Source: Dolomedes plantarius | Taxonomy: Eukaryota; Arthropoda; Arachnida; Araneae; Dolomedidae | Reading direction: 5' to 3' | DNA length: 64,000 bases | Assembly: GCA_907164885.2 (NCBI GenBank) | Contig: OU015490.1 | Location: 234,863,832-234,927,831, forward strand | Shown here: positions 11,373-24,634 of the stretch, piece after piece | Layout of the letters: the number at the start of each line of letters is the position of its first letter | Position numbering within the stretch: the first letter of the stretch is position 1 | Program-made: the position numbers and the translations under genes | Notes under the pieces: generated by a model | Database searches by the model: none | What the model was told of the DNA's origin: nothing | What the model saw: only the letters and a program-made list of their open reading frames with translations

Positions 11373-12174
11373 AGTAACTGAATACACGTGCTTCGCTACG
11401 GAGTACATTCAAATTAAATACAACGGTCAATGTATGAAGTTAATGTAAAAAAAATATTTATAATAAATACAACGGTCAAGGTATACAATTAATGCCAAAA
11501 CAACCAAAAATAATATATTTATTAAAAAATCAAAATAGATATTTTTATTCACAAAATAATGTAGAAGAAAATATTGAAATTAAATCTAGTAGAACATACT
11601 AAAGAATATAGTACAGTTAATATAGTATAGTTTGAAGAACATTTCTTTTACTGTATTATAATATTTTATTGGATAATTTCCAATGGTCTGCCGCATTATA
11701 AAGGAAAAAAAATGTCAATTTATTTCGTTGTTATGCACGTGACGGTAAATTATTTAAAAGTATCACAAAAAGAAAAGAAACCGCGTGATCAGCATTTAAT
11801 AAATTATATTCTAAAAATCAATCTTTAAAAATTCACCAAAAATTAGAAAGAAGATTACAGGTAAAAATTAGAGGTAATGATTCGAAAAAGATTTCATTTT
11901 AAATGAATTTTTATGATCTTTCTCATGATGTAAATTTTATAACTCTCAGATTATTATTTTAAATGCAAACGTTAAGGAATGTTACAAAAATAGCTTAAAA
12001 ATTTAATTTAAAAAAATCTAAGAAGAATTTTTCGAAAATCTTTCTTAGTGCACCCATACACCAGAATCAGCATGCAAAATTTCAACCCTTTGGGTCCAGC
12101 GGTTAGGTCTATGTGTTATATGTTAGTCAGTCAGTCAGTCAGTTACGGAACTGTTTTATATATATATATATAGA
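11373..12174 (-). mobile_element. Helitron family C, reversed copy with internal duplication
   Basis: On the minus strand it begins TCTATATATATATATAAAAC at 12174 and runs to a hairpin region near 11387-11410 (GCTTCGCTACGGAGTAC on the plus strand). The terminal CTAG is mutated. Close to the 3' end, a block around ACAACGGTCAA is present twice (about 11420 and 11469), so the copy is longer than the 621-bp reference. No coding frame. Confidence 0.78.
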
Positions 12175-12420
12175 TCACGTTTTTCATTCATGTTTATTTA
12201 TTTTTACTCAAATGTTATAATTTAATTGGCAACAATGAAATTTATAATGGCTTTGAAAAAAAAATATCCGTTGATACCGCGCAAACTTGTTCTAACAAAA
12301 TTCAGGTATGGGACGTTGTAGCGGGATGAAAATAGTCACATTCGTCTTGATTTTCCAAGCACATTAGACCGTGTAAATTTCATCAAGGTAGGTCTCACGG
12401 CAGTTGAGTTTTTGTGACTC
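12175..12420 (-). mobile_element. Helitron family A, 5'-region fragment
   Basis: The reverse complement of this segment matches 5600-5830 of the family A copy. Shared blocks include GTATCAACGGATAT, CAAAGCCATT, CATTTCATTGTTGCCAATTA and AAAACGTGAT. Family C (11373-12174) starts exactly where this match stops, after AAAACGTGA, so family C appears to have inserted into an older family A copy at an A^T site. Confidence 0.65.
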
Positions 12421-12470
12421 ACACACATCCATACACACACGATATGATACACACACGACCCATTTCTCGT

Positions 12471-12563
12471 TTCAAATAAATAAATAAATAAATAAATAAA
12501 TAAATATAAATAAATAAATAAATAATATAAATAAATAAATAAATAATATAAATAAATAAATAA

Positions 12564-12633
<70 letters not shown>
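12471..12633. repeat. Compound (AAAT)n / (AT)n microsatellite
   Basis: AAAT units with occasional AATAT breaks (12471-12570) pass into uninterrupted AT to 12633. Minus-strand translation gives Ile-Tyr and Leu-Phe-Ile repeats, not a gene. Confidence 0.95.
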
Positions 12634-13790
<1,157 letters not shown>

Positions 13791-14499
13791 GTAAGTGTTT
13801 CTGATGACTGTACATGATCTATATAGTTTATGTTTGAGGTAAGATCATGTAACAATAAGATGAAGTCTGGTGAAGACCAGAACCTCCTAATAAAATAGCT
13901 TATCTCAAAAATAAATTTATTCTCCACTAGCGACATTTCGAAGATTCATTTGAATGAAATTTTAGAGACCAGATTATTTCAGGGAGCACAAGGTATCAAT
14001 CTAAAGCATAAATTACGTTATTACACAATTTTAAGTCACTTGAATGTCCATTAGGCAAAACATTAAGGTAAGTTTGAATATAAAAAAAAATCATGTAATC
14101 ACTTCCAGGCAGTAATGCAACCTATGCTGTAATCATAACTAAAGTTGTTTAAAGTTGTTGAAGTTTATTTATTTATTTTTACAAATAGTTCTCGAAAAAA
14201 TAACATGTTTTTGCATAGAGTGCGGTTTTTTAGCCTCAATAGTCATTGAATGTAACAGCTTTTAAATTTTAACCTTCCAGCACACGCGCTCAGGAATTTT
14301 ACATGAGCTCAAAGTCGTACTTTTTACGACAGATGTTATTTTACCGCTTGTGACATGAAAAATGACATAAATGAATGGATATTGATAGTAAATTTGTTAA
14401 GAAATAAAACATTAACCTTATTCTTGCAAAATACAAATGATGTCACATTCATAGGAAAGTAAATTATTTTCAAATGCTCATATTAGTCAGGTAGAAATG

Positions 14500-14501
<2 letters not shown>

Positions 14502-14550
<49 letters not shown>
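14502..14550. repeat. (AT)n microsatellite
   Basis: Uninterrupted AT tract of about 24 units. On either side (13787-14501 and 14551-15780) I see only AT-rich DNA with no gene or transposon ends. Confidence 0.95.
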
Positions 14551-14551
<1 letters not shown>

Positions 14552-15777
14552 CCCTCCTTAATGTTCGTTCTTACAAAGAGGGGTATGGAATTTCCCGTTC
14601 TAAAGATGGAATCGGAAAAATGGGCCCCGTAAGCTAAAGGTTAACAACATGATTGATGACTGGAACATCAAATATGTTAACACTAAAAAGAAAATGGAAA
14701 AGAAAAGTCAAATGAAATTGGGACTCCGTTCAGGAATATGAATAAAAAGCTCAAAGTAAATATGCATCATCTTCTGACATACGGCTACATGTCACGTATT
14801 TGAAGAAATAAGGAAAAAATAATTCGCTGACAAAGCTACGGGTGCTGAAAAATATTCTTTGAGACTCTAAGACTGGCCCCTTTAATATTATTCCTAAAGA
14901 AACTGCAAAAAAGAGAGACGATTATAGACGTGGATCACTGCAAAAAAGAGATTTGAAAGAAATGCTACAGGAAAATAATTAAATTGATAAAATGAATCCG
15001 TGGGAAATTTTTCCGTTGTTAATTTTTACAAAAAGTAGAGATTTAATTTCTTACGGTATACTGCAGTGTCTTTCAATGTTATCTTATCATGCCATCTCTG
15101 TTAAGCCAAATTTTTAGTAATTTAAAATTTCTAGCTATTTTATACCATTTCTACCCCAATCTCTACCCGTTTTCAGTTTCGTGGTGTGAAATGTATATAG
15201 ATAGCACATGACTGTTATGTATCATTTGAATGAGATATCATCGAAGACTGATATGAAACATTGTACTTTTATACTAACAACATTTGACGCAACGAAACAA
15301 AAACATAAATAGTTTCATTTCTCGTGCACTTCAAAAGAAAATTTTCGTAAAACAAAAATAGCGAATTTGAAACATGACATTTGAGAAAAATTGCAGTAGA
15401 CAAGATCTCGTGGGAGCTACCACATATACAAAGATATTACATCGCTAAATATCTCTACCTGTATTTGTTGTTGTAGACTTAATTCAACACTGTTACTGGC
15501 ACCCTATAACACACAATGCGCAACCTCTTTATTCAATATAAAATGAATAGCGCACAGAAAAATTGTGTATTCAGTTATCAGTGTCTAAAGCAAACACAGT
15601 GATCCATGTTTATATACGAGAGACATGACATTAAGAGTAATTGATTTTGAAATTAATATTTTTAAAGGATTAAAAAATATACAATAAACACTAGTCTTAT
15701 TTTATCCGTAATATGATAAGAAATAAGACATGTCTGCAAACATATTGCTATCATAATAGCGCAAGTTTAATGAATTA

Positions 15778-15780
<3 letters not shown>

Positions 15781-15838
<58 letters not shown>
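15781..15838. repeat. (AT)n microsatellite
   Basis: Uninterrupted AT tract of about 29 units. Confidence 0.95.
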
Positions 15839-15839
<1 letters not shown>

Positions 15840-17190
15840 CATAATGATAAATCCAGAAGGAAATATTATGCTAAATAACTTAAAGAAATAAAGTATTGAA
15901 AGATCAGTCTGGTTTGCTTTACATACTAAACTACAAAAAAATGAACAAATATATATTACAGAAAGTATTGTATATAATGAGTGTGAAACAAACAGCTCGA
16001 GGAAATTCGCACTTTCAGTGTTTAATACTATTTAATTCAGCTTTAAAAATTTTTGTTTTATTTTAAATAACTACGTATTCATTAATTTTCTAGATGTGAA
16101 ACGTGTATGAATTTTTTAGGCGTACGCATAGCTTTACACAATGTTACACGCGATATGAAAGTAAAGGCAAACTTTATGTAAATTTGCTTACATATTGTTT
16201 GCATTTCAAACGGGAAAGGAGAAAGGCGTGACCCTTTCGTCAAATATTTGTTTTTTTTTTGTCAAGAATAAAAACTGTCTGTCTTTAACATTTTTACAAC
16301 TTATGAACATAGGGTGAAACAAATATGTGAAAAGATCTATTTAAAAATGGATATTTATATTTCTTTAGTTAGTGGAGATATCATAGGGAGTTTTTTTTTA
16401 AATTTATTCTGCATTAGTAGTAGTGGGAGTATTATATTTGAAATTGTTTGCTAACTTTCATTAAATTATTGGAGATCAATAGATATATGTTTAAAATTAT
16501 AAACTATAGGATTTACGAAAATTTCCCAAAAGCAAAAACTTTATATATGTGTCTTTTTAAATATGATCACCTTAATTTGTATACATTTTATTCTAAAATA
16601 ATATGGTGTAAGTAGAACTCTACGTTTTTAAATGAAGATTTTAAAGACTTTCAGTTTCATGTTTTAAGAACAATAAATAAAGGAACTTTATATTTAGGAA
16701 CCATCATTTTCGTCTGATATATTATGGTTTTAGTTATACTGCTGCAAGCAAGTGTGCATAAAATAAAGTGTTTAGTGTCACACAAAGCGGAAAAAGTCAT
16801 CAAGAAATTTAAACTTACAGAATTTTAATAATTCAAATCAAGATAATAATGAAAAAAACAAAGGCCCACGACATAAGTAAAAATATAAGAAAGTCCCAAA
16901 CAGAGGAATAGAATATTCAACTGTGGCAAGTGTTACTCAATTATTACCGCTATACTGACTACCAAACCCTGTAGGCAACCTTACCCAAACTTCCATCTTG
17001 AGACATAAAACGAAAACTGGTTGGTTGGAAGCGTTACAGAGAAATTCTGCTCCACAAAGAGTAATTTGACCGGTACTTACAGTTTCGAGCTCATTCTGAA
17101 CGGCAACAAACACCCATGGCAATAGTAAGACACGAAGCAATAGACTCTGGAGCAAAATCCAGCGCCCTAGCCGTTCCACCATCATCCGAC
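15839..17190. other. AT-rich DNA; GC-richer last 250 bp of unknown origin
   Basis: Up to about 16930 nothing is recognised. From 16937 to 17185 the composition becomes clearly GC-richer and an 82-codon minus-strand frame is open, with a Leu-rich start (WILLQSLLLRVLLLPW). It abuts a SINE, so it is more likely part of a repeat than a secreted protein. I do not recognise it. Confidence 0.35.
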
Positions 17191-17194
17191 GAAC

Positions 17195-17540
17195 TGTTGT
17201 TGTTGCTCATGCCCCCTTGTAGGATGTTCCAGACAAAGACCATATAGTATTTGTGGGCTGAAGAGTGCAGTTATAGTTTACAATAGCACCAAAAGGGTTG
17301 GAGTATGTCTTAGCTAGGTGCCATCTCTATTTTGACCGAGCACCTCCAGGGGTGACATTTTGGGGAATCGTACCCTCTCCTGCCCTCTTTGGCATCATAG
17401 AGAGATTTAACGGTCTACGGATTTAACGTAACTATATCCGGCTTAGATACGGAGTTATTTCATGGCGCTGGTCGGGATTCAAACCGAGCACCCTCGGCAC
17501 CGAAAGCCGACGCGCTTCTGTTAGACTACCCCAGGCTCCG
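17195..17540 (-). mobile_element. tRNA-derived SINE, near full length
   Basis: On the minus strand the head is tRNA-like. An A-box-like GGGGTAGTCTAACAG lies at about 17518-17532, and GGTTTGAATCC (a good B box) at 17475-17485. A core then reads GAGAGGGTACGAT and ACCCCTGGAGGTGCTCGGTC, and the 3' end is GGGGGCATGAGCAACAACAA, a (CAA)n tail. The same core occurs at 39113, 40809, 52175 and 57285. The tRNA part could not fold into a normal tRNA at both ends, so this is a SINE and not a tRNA gene. Confidence 0.78.
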
Positions 17541-18783
17541 GTGACCTAAAGCTAAGAAGGCGCGCTCATACTCAAAAAGAAACTTAGACTTCTGCACTTG
17601 TTGGGCTATATGAGCTGGAGTGAGTTTACTTTTACCGGAGGCAGTCACGGTCGATATTAGATGATCATTAAAGGGGTCTTCAAAGCTGCAAGTTAAGAAC
17701 ATGTACGAGAGATAAACCTCTGCATAGAGAACCTTATTGCTAACTGTAGGAATTCTTTAAAGGAAATTAAGAGCGTATGTTGTGAGGTTCAAAACTACTC
17801 ATTGTGTTTAAATGATGGGGATGGACGTTTCTCCGGGTGGATCTTTCTTTTAAGAACTTGCAATATTTATTACCCTAGGTTTTGCTTGTATCATAAGATA
17901 ATGCAAAAATATTAAGTTAATGGAAGATATAACACTAAATCTAGTGAAACAGGTCAAGGATTTCAAGATTATCAAACAGTCCTTAAAAATAACGGAAAAT
18001 TTTAGCTCACTTAAGGAAATTCGAAAGCGAATTTAATTTTCCTCCTCAGGGGCAAAGGAGAATTAATGTGCAAATAATATCGGCTATTTAATACATTTTA
18101 TTTAATGCCTTAAAGATTTAGTTTATAAAAGTGAATATTTTAATGTTCTAATTATCAAACTTTTCGATCTTACTGAAATTACTTTCTTAGCACTAATTTG
18201 ACCATCTGCAAGGGAAAAAAAGCTAAATTGGGTTGCGTTTAGATAGTTTTATCAAGTCTAAATTAAAAATTATAATTATAAAGAATTTTTTTCAGGGATG
18301 CACATCATATTAAAATTCAAGGCGAAAAGAAAGAAGTGCAGATAGTTTTGAATGAATAAATAAAATTCAATTATTACAAGCCCAGGAGCAATAGGAGTAA
18401 TTATCTTTATGGTTAGTTCATAAATGCAGAAACAATATAACTTTTTGATATAAAATGAAAAAAAAAAACGACAGAAATTTCCGAGAGAATGTCGTTGGAG
18501 GTGGATGCAGGGACAGAGACATAGAAGGGGTGACGCTTGCGAGCAGATGGAGGGGAGATAATTTATGATTACGCGACTGGGGATATAATTTACACGATGG
18601 GAGATAATTTAAGTTCACGTGACTGGACACACTGATTACAAAGCAAACAAAGTAATATTCTGCAAAAAAGAGAGAAAATAGAGGCAAGAACGTTGGATCT
18701 TGAAATAGAATTGAGAAAAAGAGGTATAAGACAAAATGATTAGAAGAAAAAAGAAAAGTAAAAGGCACATTTATGTGCAAATA
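17541..18783. other. AT-rich DNA with a short minisatellite
   Basis: Around 18550-18625 a unit of about 30 bp (GGGAGATAATTTA followed by a CG.GACTGG block) recurs two to three times imperfectly. The 132-codon minus-strand frame at 18418-18816 is Phe/Leu/Ser-rich without motif and overlaps a transposon end, so I do not call it a gene. Confidence 0.45.
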
Positions 18784-19330
18784 CAGGGTGTGGCAGCAAT
18801 GACTTCCATATGTCAAACGATATTAAAAAACGAACAAACGATTTACAGAAAAGAGCTTTATATTTTTGTAAAGTACTTGTAATCTCGTTATTTTCCCACT
18901 AGCTTTTGAAAATACGATCACTCAGGTGTCGCCCGTTATTTTGCGATGCACTGTCGAAGCCGCCATCTAAAGTGTTCCATCACTCTGTTTGTCATCTCTG
19001 GGGGAATGGTGGCAACTTCCGCACGAAAAGTGGACTCACAGACCCGCTGCACATTTTTAGGTGTTCTGGTGTTCCGGGGACAACCAGTTGGTTTCTTTGG
19101 GGATGCGTACCCACTTGCTCTTACGCTTGAAATCCAAAGCAGGACCGGCATCATTTCGGATAAGGAACGGTATCATTTTCACAATGCGTCCTAAGTGCTT
19201 TCTCTGTCGCAGTTACAAAATCGTTGTTTTTAAAGAACGCTTGGATAACTAAACCACGATGTTCACCCGACCAACGCATGGTGTCATTGACAACCACAGA
19301 ATCCGCCCGAACTGCTGCCACGTCCCGCGC
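18784..19330 (-). mobile_element. Internally deleted Tc1/mariner-superfamily element
   Basis: Left end CAGGGTGTGGCAGCA and right end (reverse read) GCGCGGGACGTGGCAGCA share GGG.GTGGCAGCA. Both are flanked by TA (18782-18783 and 19331-19332), as expected for this superfamily. The 547-bp element carries a transposase remnant on the minus strand that lacks the catalytic core. It ends 33 bp before the hAT-type element at 19364. Confidence 0.72.
18899..19279 (-). pseudogene. Transposase with N-terminus fused to C-terminus, catalytic core missing
   Basis: From an ATG at 19279 the minus strand reads MRWSGEHRGLVIQAFFKNND, typical of the first helix-turn-helix of DDE_3-type arthropod transposases. 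After a frameshift near 19150 it continues through WISSVRASG, then a linker SPKKPTGCPRNTRTPKNVQR. The next residues are TIPPEMTNRVMEHFRWRLRQ and, after another one-base shift, GRHLSDRIFKS. These are the last about 40 residues of the family (established knowledge: transposases of about 340-350 residues). The DDE region, roughly 220 residues, is gone at the junction near VCES/TFRAE. It cannot encode an active enzyme, but the DNA-binding half and both ends remain, as in deletion derivatives mobilised in trans. Confidence 0.72.
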
Positions 19331-19363
19331 TATAATTTTTATTGGATTATCAGTAGGGATACG

Positions 19364-20088
19364 TAATTTTCGTATTTACGAAATAGGTGCGAATAAATGC
19401 GAAAATTATTTCTTTACTACCTTTCGGCGAAAACTCGGTGATAAACGGCTTTTTAAGTGAAATTAGGTAATGATAGTAGTAATTTATTAACATAATTGCT
19501 TAACTCAGACCATCCAAGAATTATAACTGAGAAATCTCACTTTCCTTCGGATTTGCTCCGAATTTCACCCGGACAGTTTCTACGTAACGGAGTCGAACCT
19601 AAAAATCTAACTGTAAAAATCAACCGCCAAGTTTTGAGGAGCAATTTAGTAGATTTAAGAACGTCTCTTGAGCGCCAAAGTCAAGGTTATTTCAGCTACT
19701 TACTGTAGTCAACCAAGAGACTCCTATTGATGTTATACGGATTTTAATTGCAACGAAATGCTGCTACCTTAACTTTGCAAAGGCAGCTATACAAAGCTTC
19801 TATGATCCCGTTAAGGAGTAGATGCTGAGATATTTTAGTATATACAACATAGCAATTAATGGCAGAAAGACTTATGTATGGCAGAAGACATAATGTGAAG
19901 ACTACAACAATGTTAGCTTTTAACTATGAATTTTGATATTTATCTATCAAAGTAAGTAAAATTTTTTTAATAAACGCGAAAATTTTAAATTTGCATATTT
20001 TTTTGCGAATAAATGCGAAATTTTATGTACTGTATTTTTTGTTGTTGCGAAATTTTGATATTTTTTATGCAAAATTTACGTATCCCTA
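19364..20088. mobile_element. hAT-type non-autonomous element, 725 bp
   Basis: Termini are TAGGGATACGTAATTTTCG and, in reverse, TAGGGATACGTAAATTTTG. Flanks are ATTATCAG (19356-19363) and AATATCAG (20089-20096): an 8-bp target duplication with one mismatch, the hallmark of hAT insertions. Subterminal repeats of GCGAATAAATGCGAAA occur near both ends. A sister copy in opposite orientation is at 36390-36954; they share AAAAAGCCGTTTATCACCGA (in reverse here, about 19432-19455). The frame at 19496-19708 has no transposase motif. Confidence 0.8.
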
Positions 20089-20579
20089 AATATCAGCATT
20101 TATGTAGCTGTAAATAGTTGACACATTTTCTCCATAGTTTAACATTGAGGTGAGCTAATCCAGTAGGCTTAGTATACAGCAGCTTTAACCACCACCTTCC
20201 ACTACATTCGTCTTTAAATTTCTGTTGTTTTCCATATCGATATAAAAGCATTTGATGATCCTCGCATTTGTAAAGTTGCCCCTAGAGACAATAACACCTA
20301 TCGCTCCTAGCCCTGATGAAGAATTAACTTATTAGTTCAAAAGCAGTTGCTGCACTCTTTTAATATTGGAGATGTTAAACATTTTATGTGTTCCTGTTAT
20401 GCGTTATCACAAGTTTTATGTCAGTAATGCTTAGTCTCAAAAACCATAAAGCAATAATGTTCTAAAGAAAATGAAAAAGAAAAAAACACGTGGTATGATG
20501 TTCATTGTTTTATATTGCTTGTTATCATGCTACAGGCAAGAGTCAGTATAGATGGCGAGCCACCGGTATAGCAAAAAGA

Positions 20580-21010
20580 ATTTGATGCTGCTATGAAATT
20601 TCTGTATATTTTTTACTTACATAGAAATATAATTTTTTTTAATGATTTATAGAATACAGATGTTTAAAATTTTCTATACATATTTTACATATATGAAATT
20701 GCTTTACCATTTTTACACTGTTACGAATTTTCTATATATTTTTAAAATGTTTAGAAATATTAATTTTATACTCGTACGTAAAATATAGAAATATAAAATT
20801 TTATTTTTATTTTTTGCATATATTAATTTTCTATACATTTTTTACATTCTTATGAATTTTCTAGATATTTTTTACATATAAAGAAATGTTGATTTTATAT
20901 TTCTATGTAGAATATAGGAATTTAATATTTTCTACATATTGAAAATTTCTATGCAGTTTTACATTATTATGAATTTTCTGTATATTGTTTACATAAAAAA
21001 TGTATAAAAG
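20580..21010. repeat. Degenerate minisatellite-like region (GAATTTTCTATA / TATAGAAAT units)
   Basis: About a dozen imperfect occurrences of GAATTTTCTATATATTTTT and of TATAGAAATATTAATTTTA alternate, partly as inverted repeats of each other, with TTTTACAT spacers. Period is irregular, roughly 60-70 bp. No transposon ends were found. Confidence 0.6.
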
Positions 21011-24000
21011 ATTCATAATAGTTTCATTAATAATTTTCGAAGAATATTATCTTATTAGCGGGGTAAAGTGAGTTACAAATCTCCAAAATCTAGAAATGAA
21101 TGTTATTATATGAGTTTAGTACGGAATAAATTCATATAATAGTGCTTTGAATACAACAGGAATATTCCGCTCATTTTAAAATAAAACCTTTTGTGATTTT
21201 AATACTTCAAAATGGAATAAAAATAAACTCTCAGTAGAAATATAACATAATAAAATATGAATAGAAGTAAAACATAATAAATAGCCATAACAAATTCCCC
21301 AAACTGATTTAACCGGAAATTTATTCCAATAAAAAATTTCAATGCATACTGGCTTGTTAAAATCGTAACGCATTGATCTTTTGAGCGTAAGATCACAGAG
21401 TATTGAGACATCTACCGCGAAAGAAAATATGCCTTTCAAAGAAAGCCTACCCTGATGCTAACAGAATATAAAGATTATTAAAGCATGGCAACGATATGGC
21501 TTTGTCTATTTGTTCAGAAATCAATTTTATTCCGGGAAAAAATACGAATTCGAACTAATATCTTTACGTTTTATTCATGTTCGTAGCAAAATATTCGCCC
21601 CATCTAAAGAAAGGACGCTGTCTAAATGAGAAACTTGGAATAAAAATAGCTAGCGTTTCGTAGATATAAAATGTCCCTCTAAAATGCCGTCAGAGTCACG
21701 TTCACCAACCGGTGCTGATGCATGGACTGGAGTTAAAATTGGGTTTTTGGGAGGTGAAGGGACAAGATTTTAAATAAAAAATATGTGAAGGGAAAATGCT
21801 ATAGCTTTTAAAACGAAGAGGAGAAGGTGCTCTAAAATTACTCCAGTCGGGGGTGTATGTATATTTTGGAGTGCCTGCTAAGTTTCCAATTATTCTCAAA
21901 TCTTTCCTCAAATGTACATTGCTTGGAAAATACTAGACTGAAAGTGGTTTGCAGGGAAACATATGTAAACTCTAATAAATGTTTGCGTTAAATATAAAAA
22001 ACGGGTAAAATATTTCTGCCTAAACACACACTGTTTTACAAAAGTAGTAAAAAAATCTACAAGAAAAAAACTAAGTCATAATTCTAAAAAATAATGTCTG
22101 AGATTTTCATGTAATTTTATAATACACTAGTTTTGCTTAGATGTAATCAAAAAGAGATAAGTAGATATTCCAAAATTTACAAAATTATGCATTCAATGAG
22201 TTAGTTTTATCACTAATAAAGTCAAAATAACAGAAAAAAGAATGAAATTGCTTCATCTGATTGTGCTTCATCTGATAATATCAAGCGAATATGTATATAT
22301 ATATATTATATATATATATATATATAACTAACTTGATCGAAAGTCAAAGACATCTTACTCGTATTTCTCCGTTTGTGTTCCTTTATTATCAACATTTAGA
22401 AATTCCTGTTATTTCTCCATTTAAGAGTATCAGGAATTAAAAAAAATGGTAGCATAAAAAATCTAGGTCTTATTTTAAACTCGATTTTGAACTTTTAATG
22501 TTACAACTTTTAAATGAATTTCTTACATGATTAATGTTTTCAACATTTAAAAAATATTAATTTCAGCTCCTGTCAGATCTTACATAACCTCGTAATCTCT
22601 CTAAGCTGCATGACAACATATTAGAATTTAAAATATTACGAATTTGAGGTATTTTTGATCAAAATAATCACACTATTTAAGAACTGATGAAATATTAACT
22701 TTTTCAATGCTATACGTGTATTTAAGGTGATTTTTTTAATTTACTTAAGTCCATGACAGCATGTTGTACTGGAAATATCTATCTAATTAATCATAATCTA
22801 GAAAAAAGACAAGGATACTTTAAACTCTGCCATGAGTTCTGTAAGTGGAAAAGTTTGTTCCCACTATGCGAAAACGTAATTTAATAAACTTTGGGGTTGT
22901 ATATGATTTAATTTTTCAAATGTGTAGGCTGAAAGCAACTAGATATATTTTAATGTCAACAATTCCCAGCGCCTTCGAATTACAGATGAAAAATAATATA
23001 CAGAGGAATACGCATAAATTATTGAAAATTGTCTCATTAAATTAACAAGATAATTTCCATAATAATTAACCCTCGTGTAGCCAAAAATAATGTCCTTAGC
23101 GCAGTCAACAAATCTAATTAAGAGAAAAAAAATCATGTTTCATTTGATTGAGGCTTCTTGTACAGCACCTTTGCCTAAGTATCCAGTTTGGATTGAAAGT
23201 ATCCATCATTAGTTCAAGACTCGACTTGAACATCTATATAAAATTAAAGCTGTTAATCTCATGAATCGTAATTTAGTACATTAAAAACAGTGCAGAATTG
23301 AGGCGATGTATTAATATTGTAACCCTGAGTAGAAAAGGAAAAATCTTTCTTTATATATTGCACGGGAGATTTAGAAACGTCAGGTCTTTGGAAGGCTGTC
23401 GATTCGATAAGTTTATATTAGGGCATTGCTTATCTCTTACAGAAGAATGTAGTGGCGAATTCCACGTGAGAAGATTCCATCGACTGATGATCCTTAGGGC
23501 AACAGTATAACTAAAAGGTTGGCGAAATCCTACCCTCAACTGCGGTAGAATCATTAAAGGTAGCTAATTGAAGACACATCCATTTTTAATAACATTTCCG
23601 TGTTGATTTTAGAAAATGAGATGAGCTAATAATTCCAGCCGTTTGTTCGCCAAAAAGGAAATACTTTTCTCTTGGTAGAAACAGTTTATTTGGAGCAAAA
23701 AGACTCTTACTCGGTAACGTTGCGCAGTGTATATGTCTGCCGGGGTATATACAGGAAAATGTTTGAGCATTTTAAGATAGATGACAAATCAACCAAAAAG
23801 TCATTGAAACATCACTGTGATCATAAAAAAAGCTTCTCAGAAGCAGTAGAGAATAATAAATTCCAGTTTTTAAATTATGAATATCTCAAACAGATAGAAA
23901 TATTTTGATTAGATTTAATTGAAAAAAACACTGAGAAATATCGAGATTAGTTTTAGTTCTTCATAACCTATGAATATTAAGATACCAAACAAGTTACAAG

Positions 24001-24564
24001 TTGTCTAGTTAGGAGCGAAGATATTGCATGAATTTTTTTTTAGTCGATATATCACTAATTGTTCTCATAGCCAATTTTGTTGATTTCCATGTCCAAAGCA
24101 TTAGTTTGATAGGCTATAGCTCAACATATCCTCCCGGATCACCATAAGCCATTTCTGGAACGTAACACACATTATAACTGAACATTTCTTTGAATTTCCA
24201 AAACTAAATCAAAGAAATATCTGAGGGGCTTCTGTATTTTTGATTTATTGATGTTAAAAACACTACCAGAAGAAAATCAGTGTAAAAAAGGAGACTGTTG
24301 ACCGTAAGTTTCCTTTAATTGTTATACTGTTAATCAGAATGGATTATACTGAAATATTATTAAATATATGATTCAAAATTGTGCAATTGAAAAGCAAATA
24401 ATATTAAAAAAATAAAATACAATGTTGCTAAATTTAAATTTATCGGATTTAAATGAGTCCGGGATGTATGATTCTCTCTAAGCACATTTTTACTTCGTTA
24501 ATTTTTTTAAAAATTATATATTCGCCTACAAATAATAATTTAGTTTCATCGATAATTTCTTATA

Positions 24565-24568
<4 letters not shown>
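21011..24568. other. AT-rich DNA without recognisable gene; short (AT)n at 22294-22326
   Basis: An AT tract with one TT break lies at 22294-22326. Frames of 60-87 codons on both strands lack motifs and mostly overlap each other. Nothing else was recognised in this 3.5 kb. Confidence 0.45.

Positions 24569-24629
<61 letters not shown>
24569..24629. repeat. (AT)n microsatellite at a transposon insertion site
   Basis: An uninterrupted AT tract whose last TA is the left target duplication of the element starting at 24630. Confidence 0.95.

Positions 24630-24634
<5 letters not shown>

Noticed and set aside
17455..17540. Minus-strand tRNA-like sequence
   Set aside because: Same reasoning: a tRNA-derived SINE head, followed by the core and a (CAA)n tail.
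18418..18816. 132-codon minus-strand frame, one of the longest not over a repeat
   Set aside because: Phe/Leu/Ser-rich low-complexity translation of A-rich DNA, no motif, and its first codons lie in the end of a transposon.
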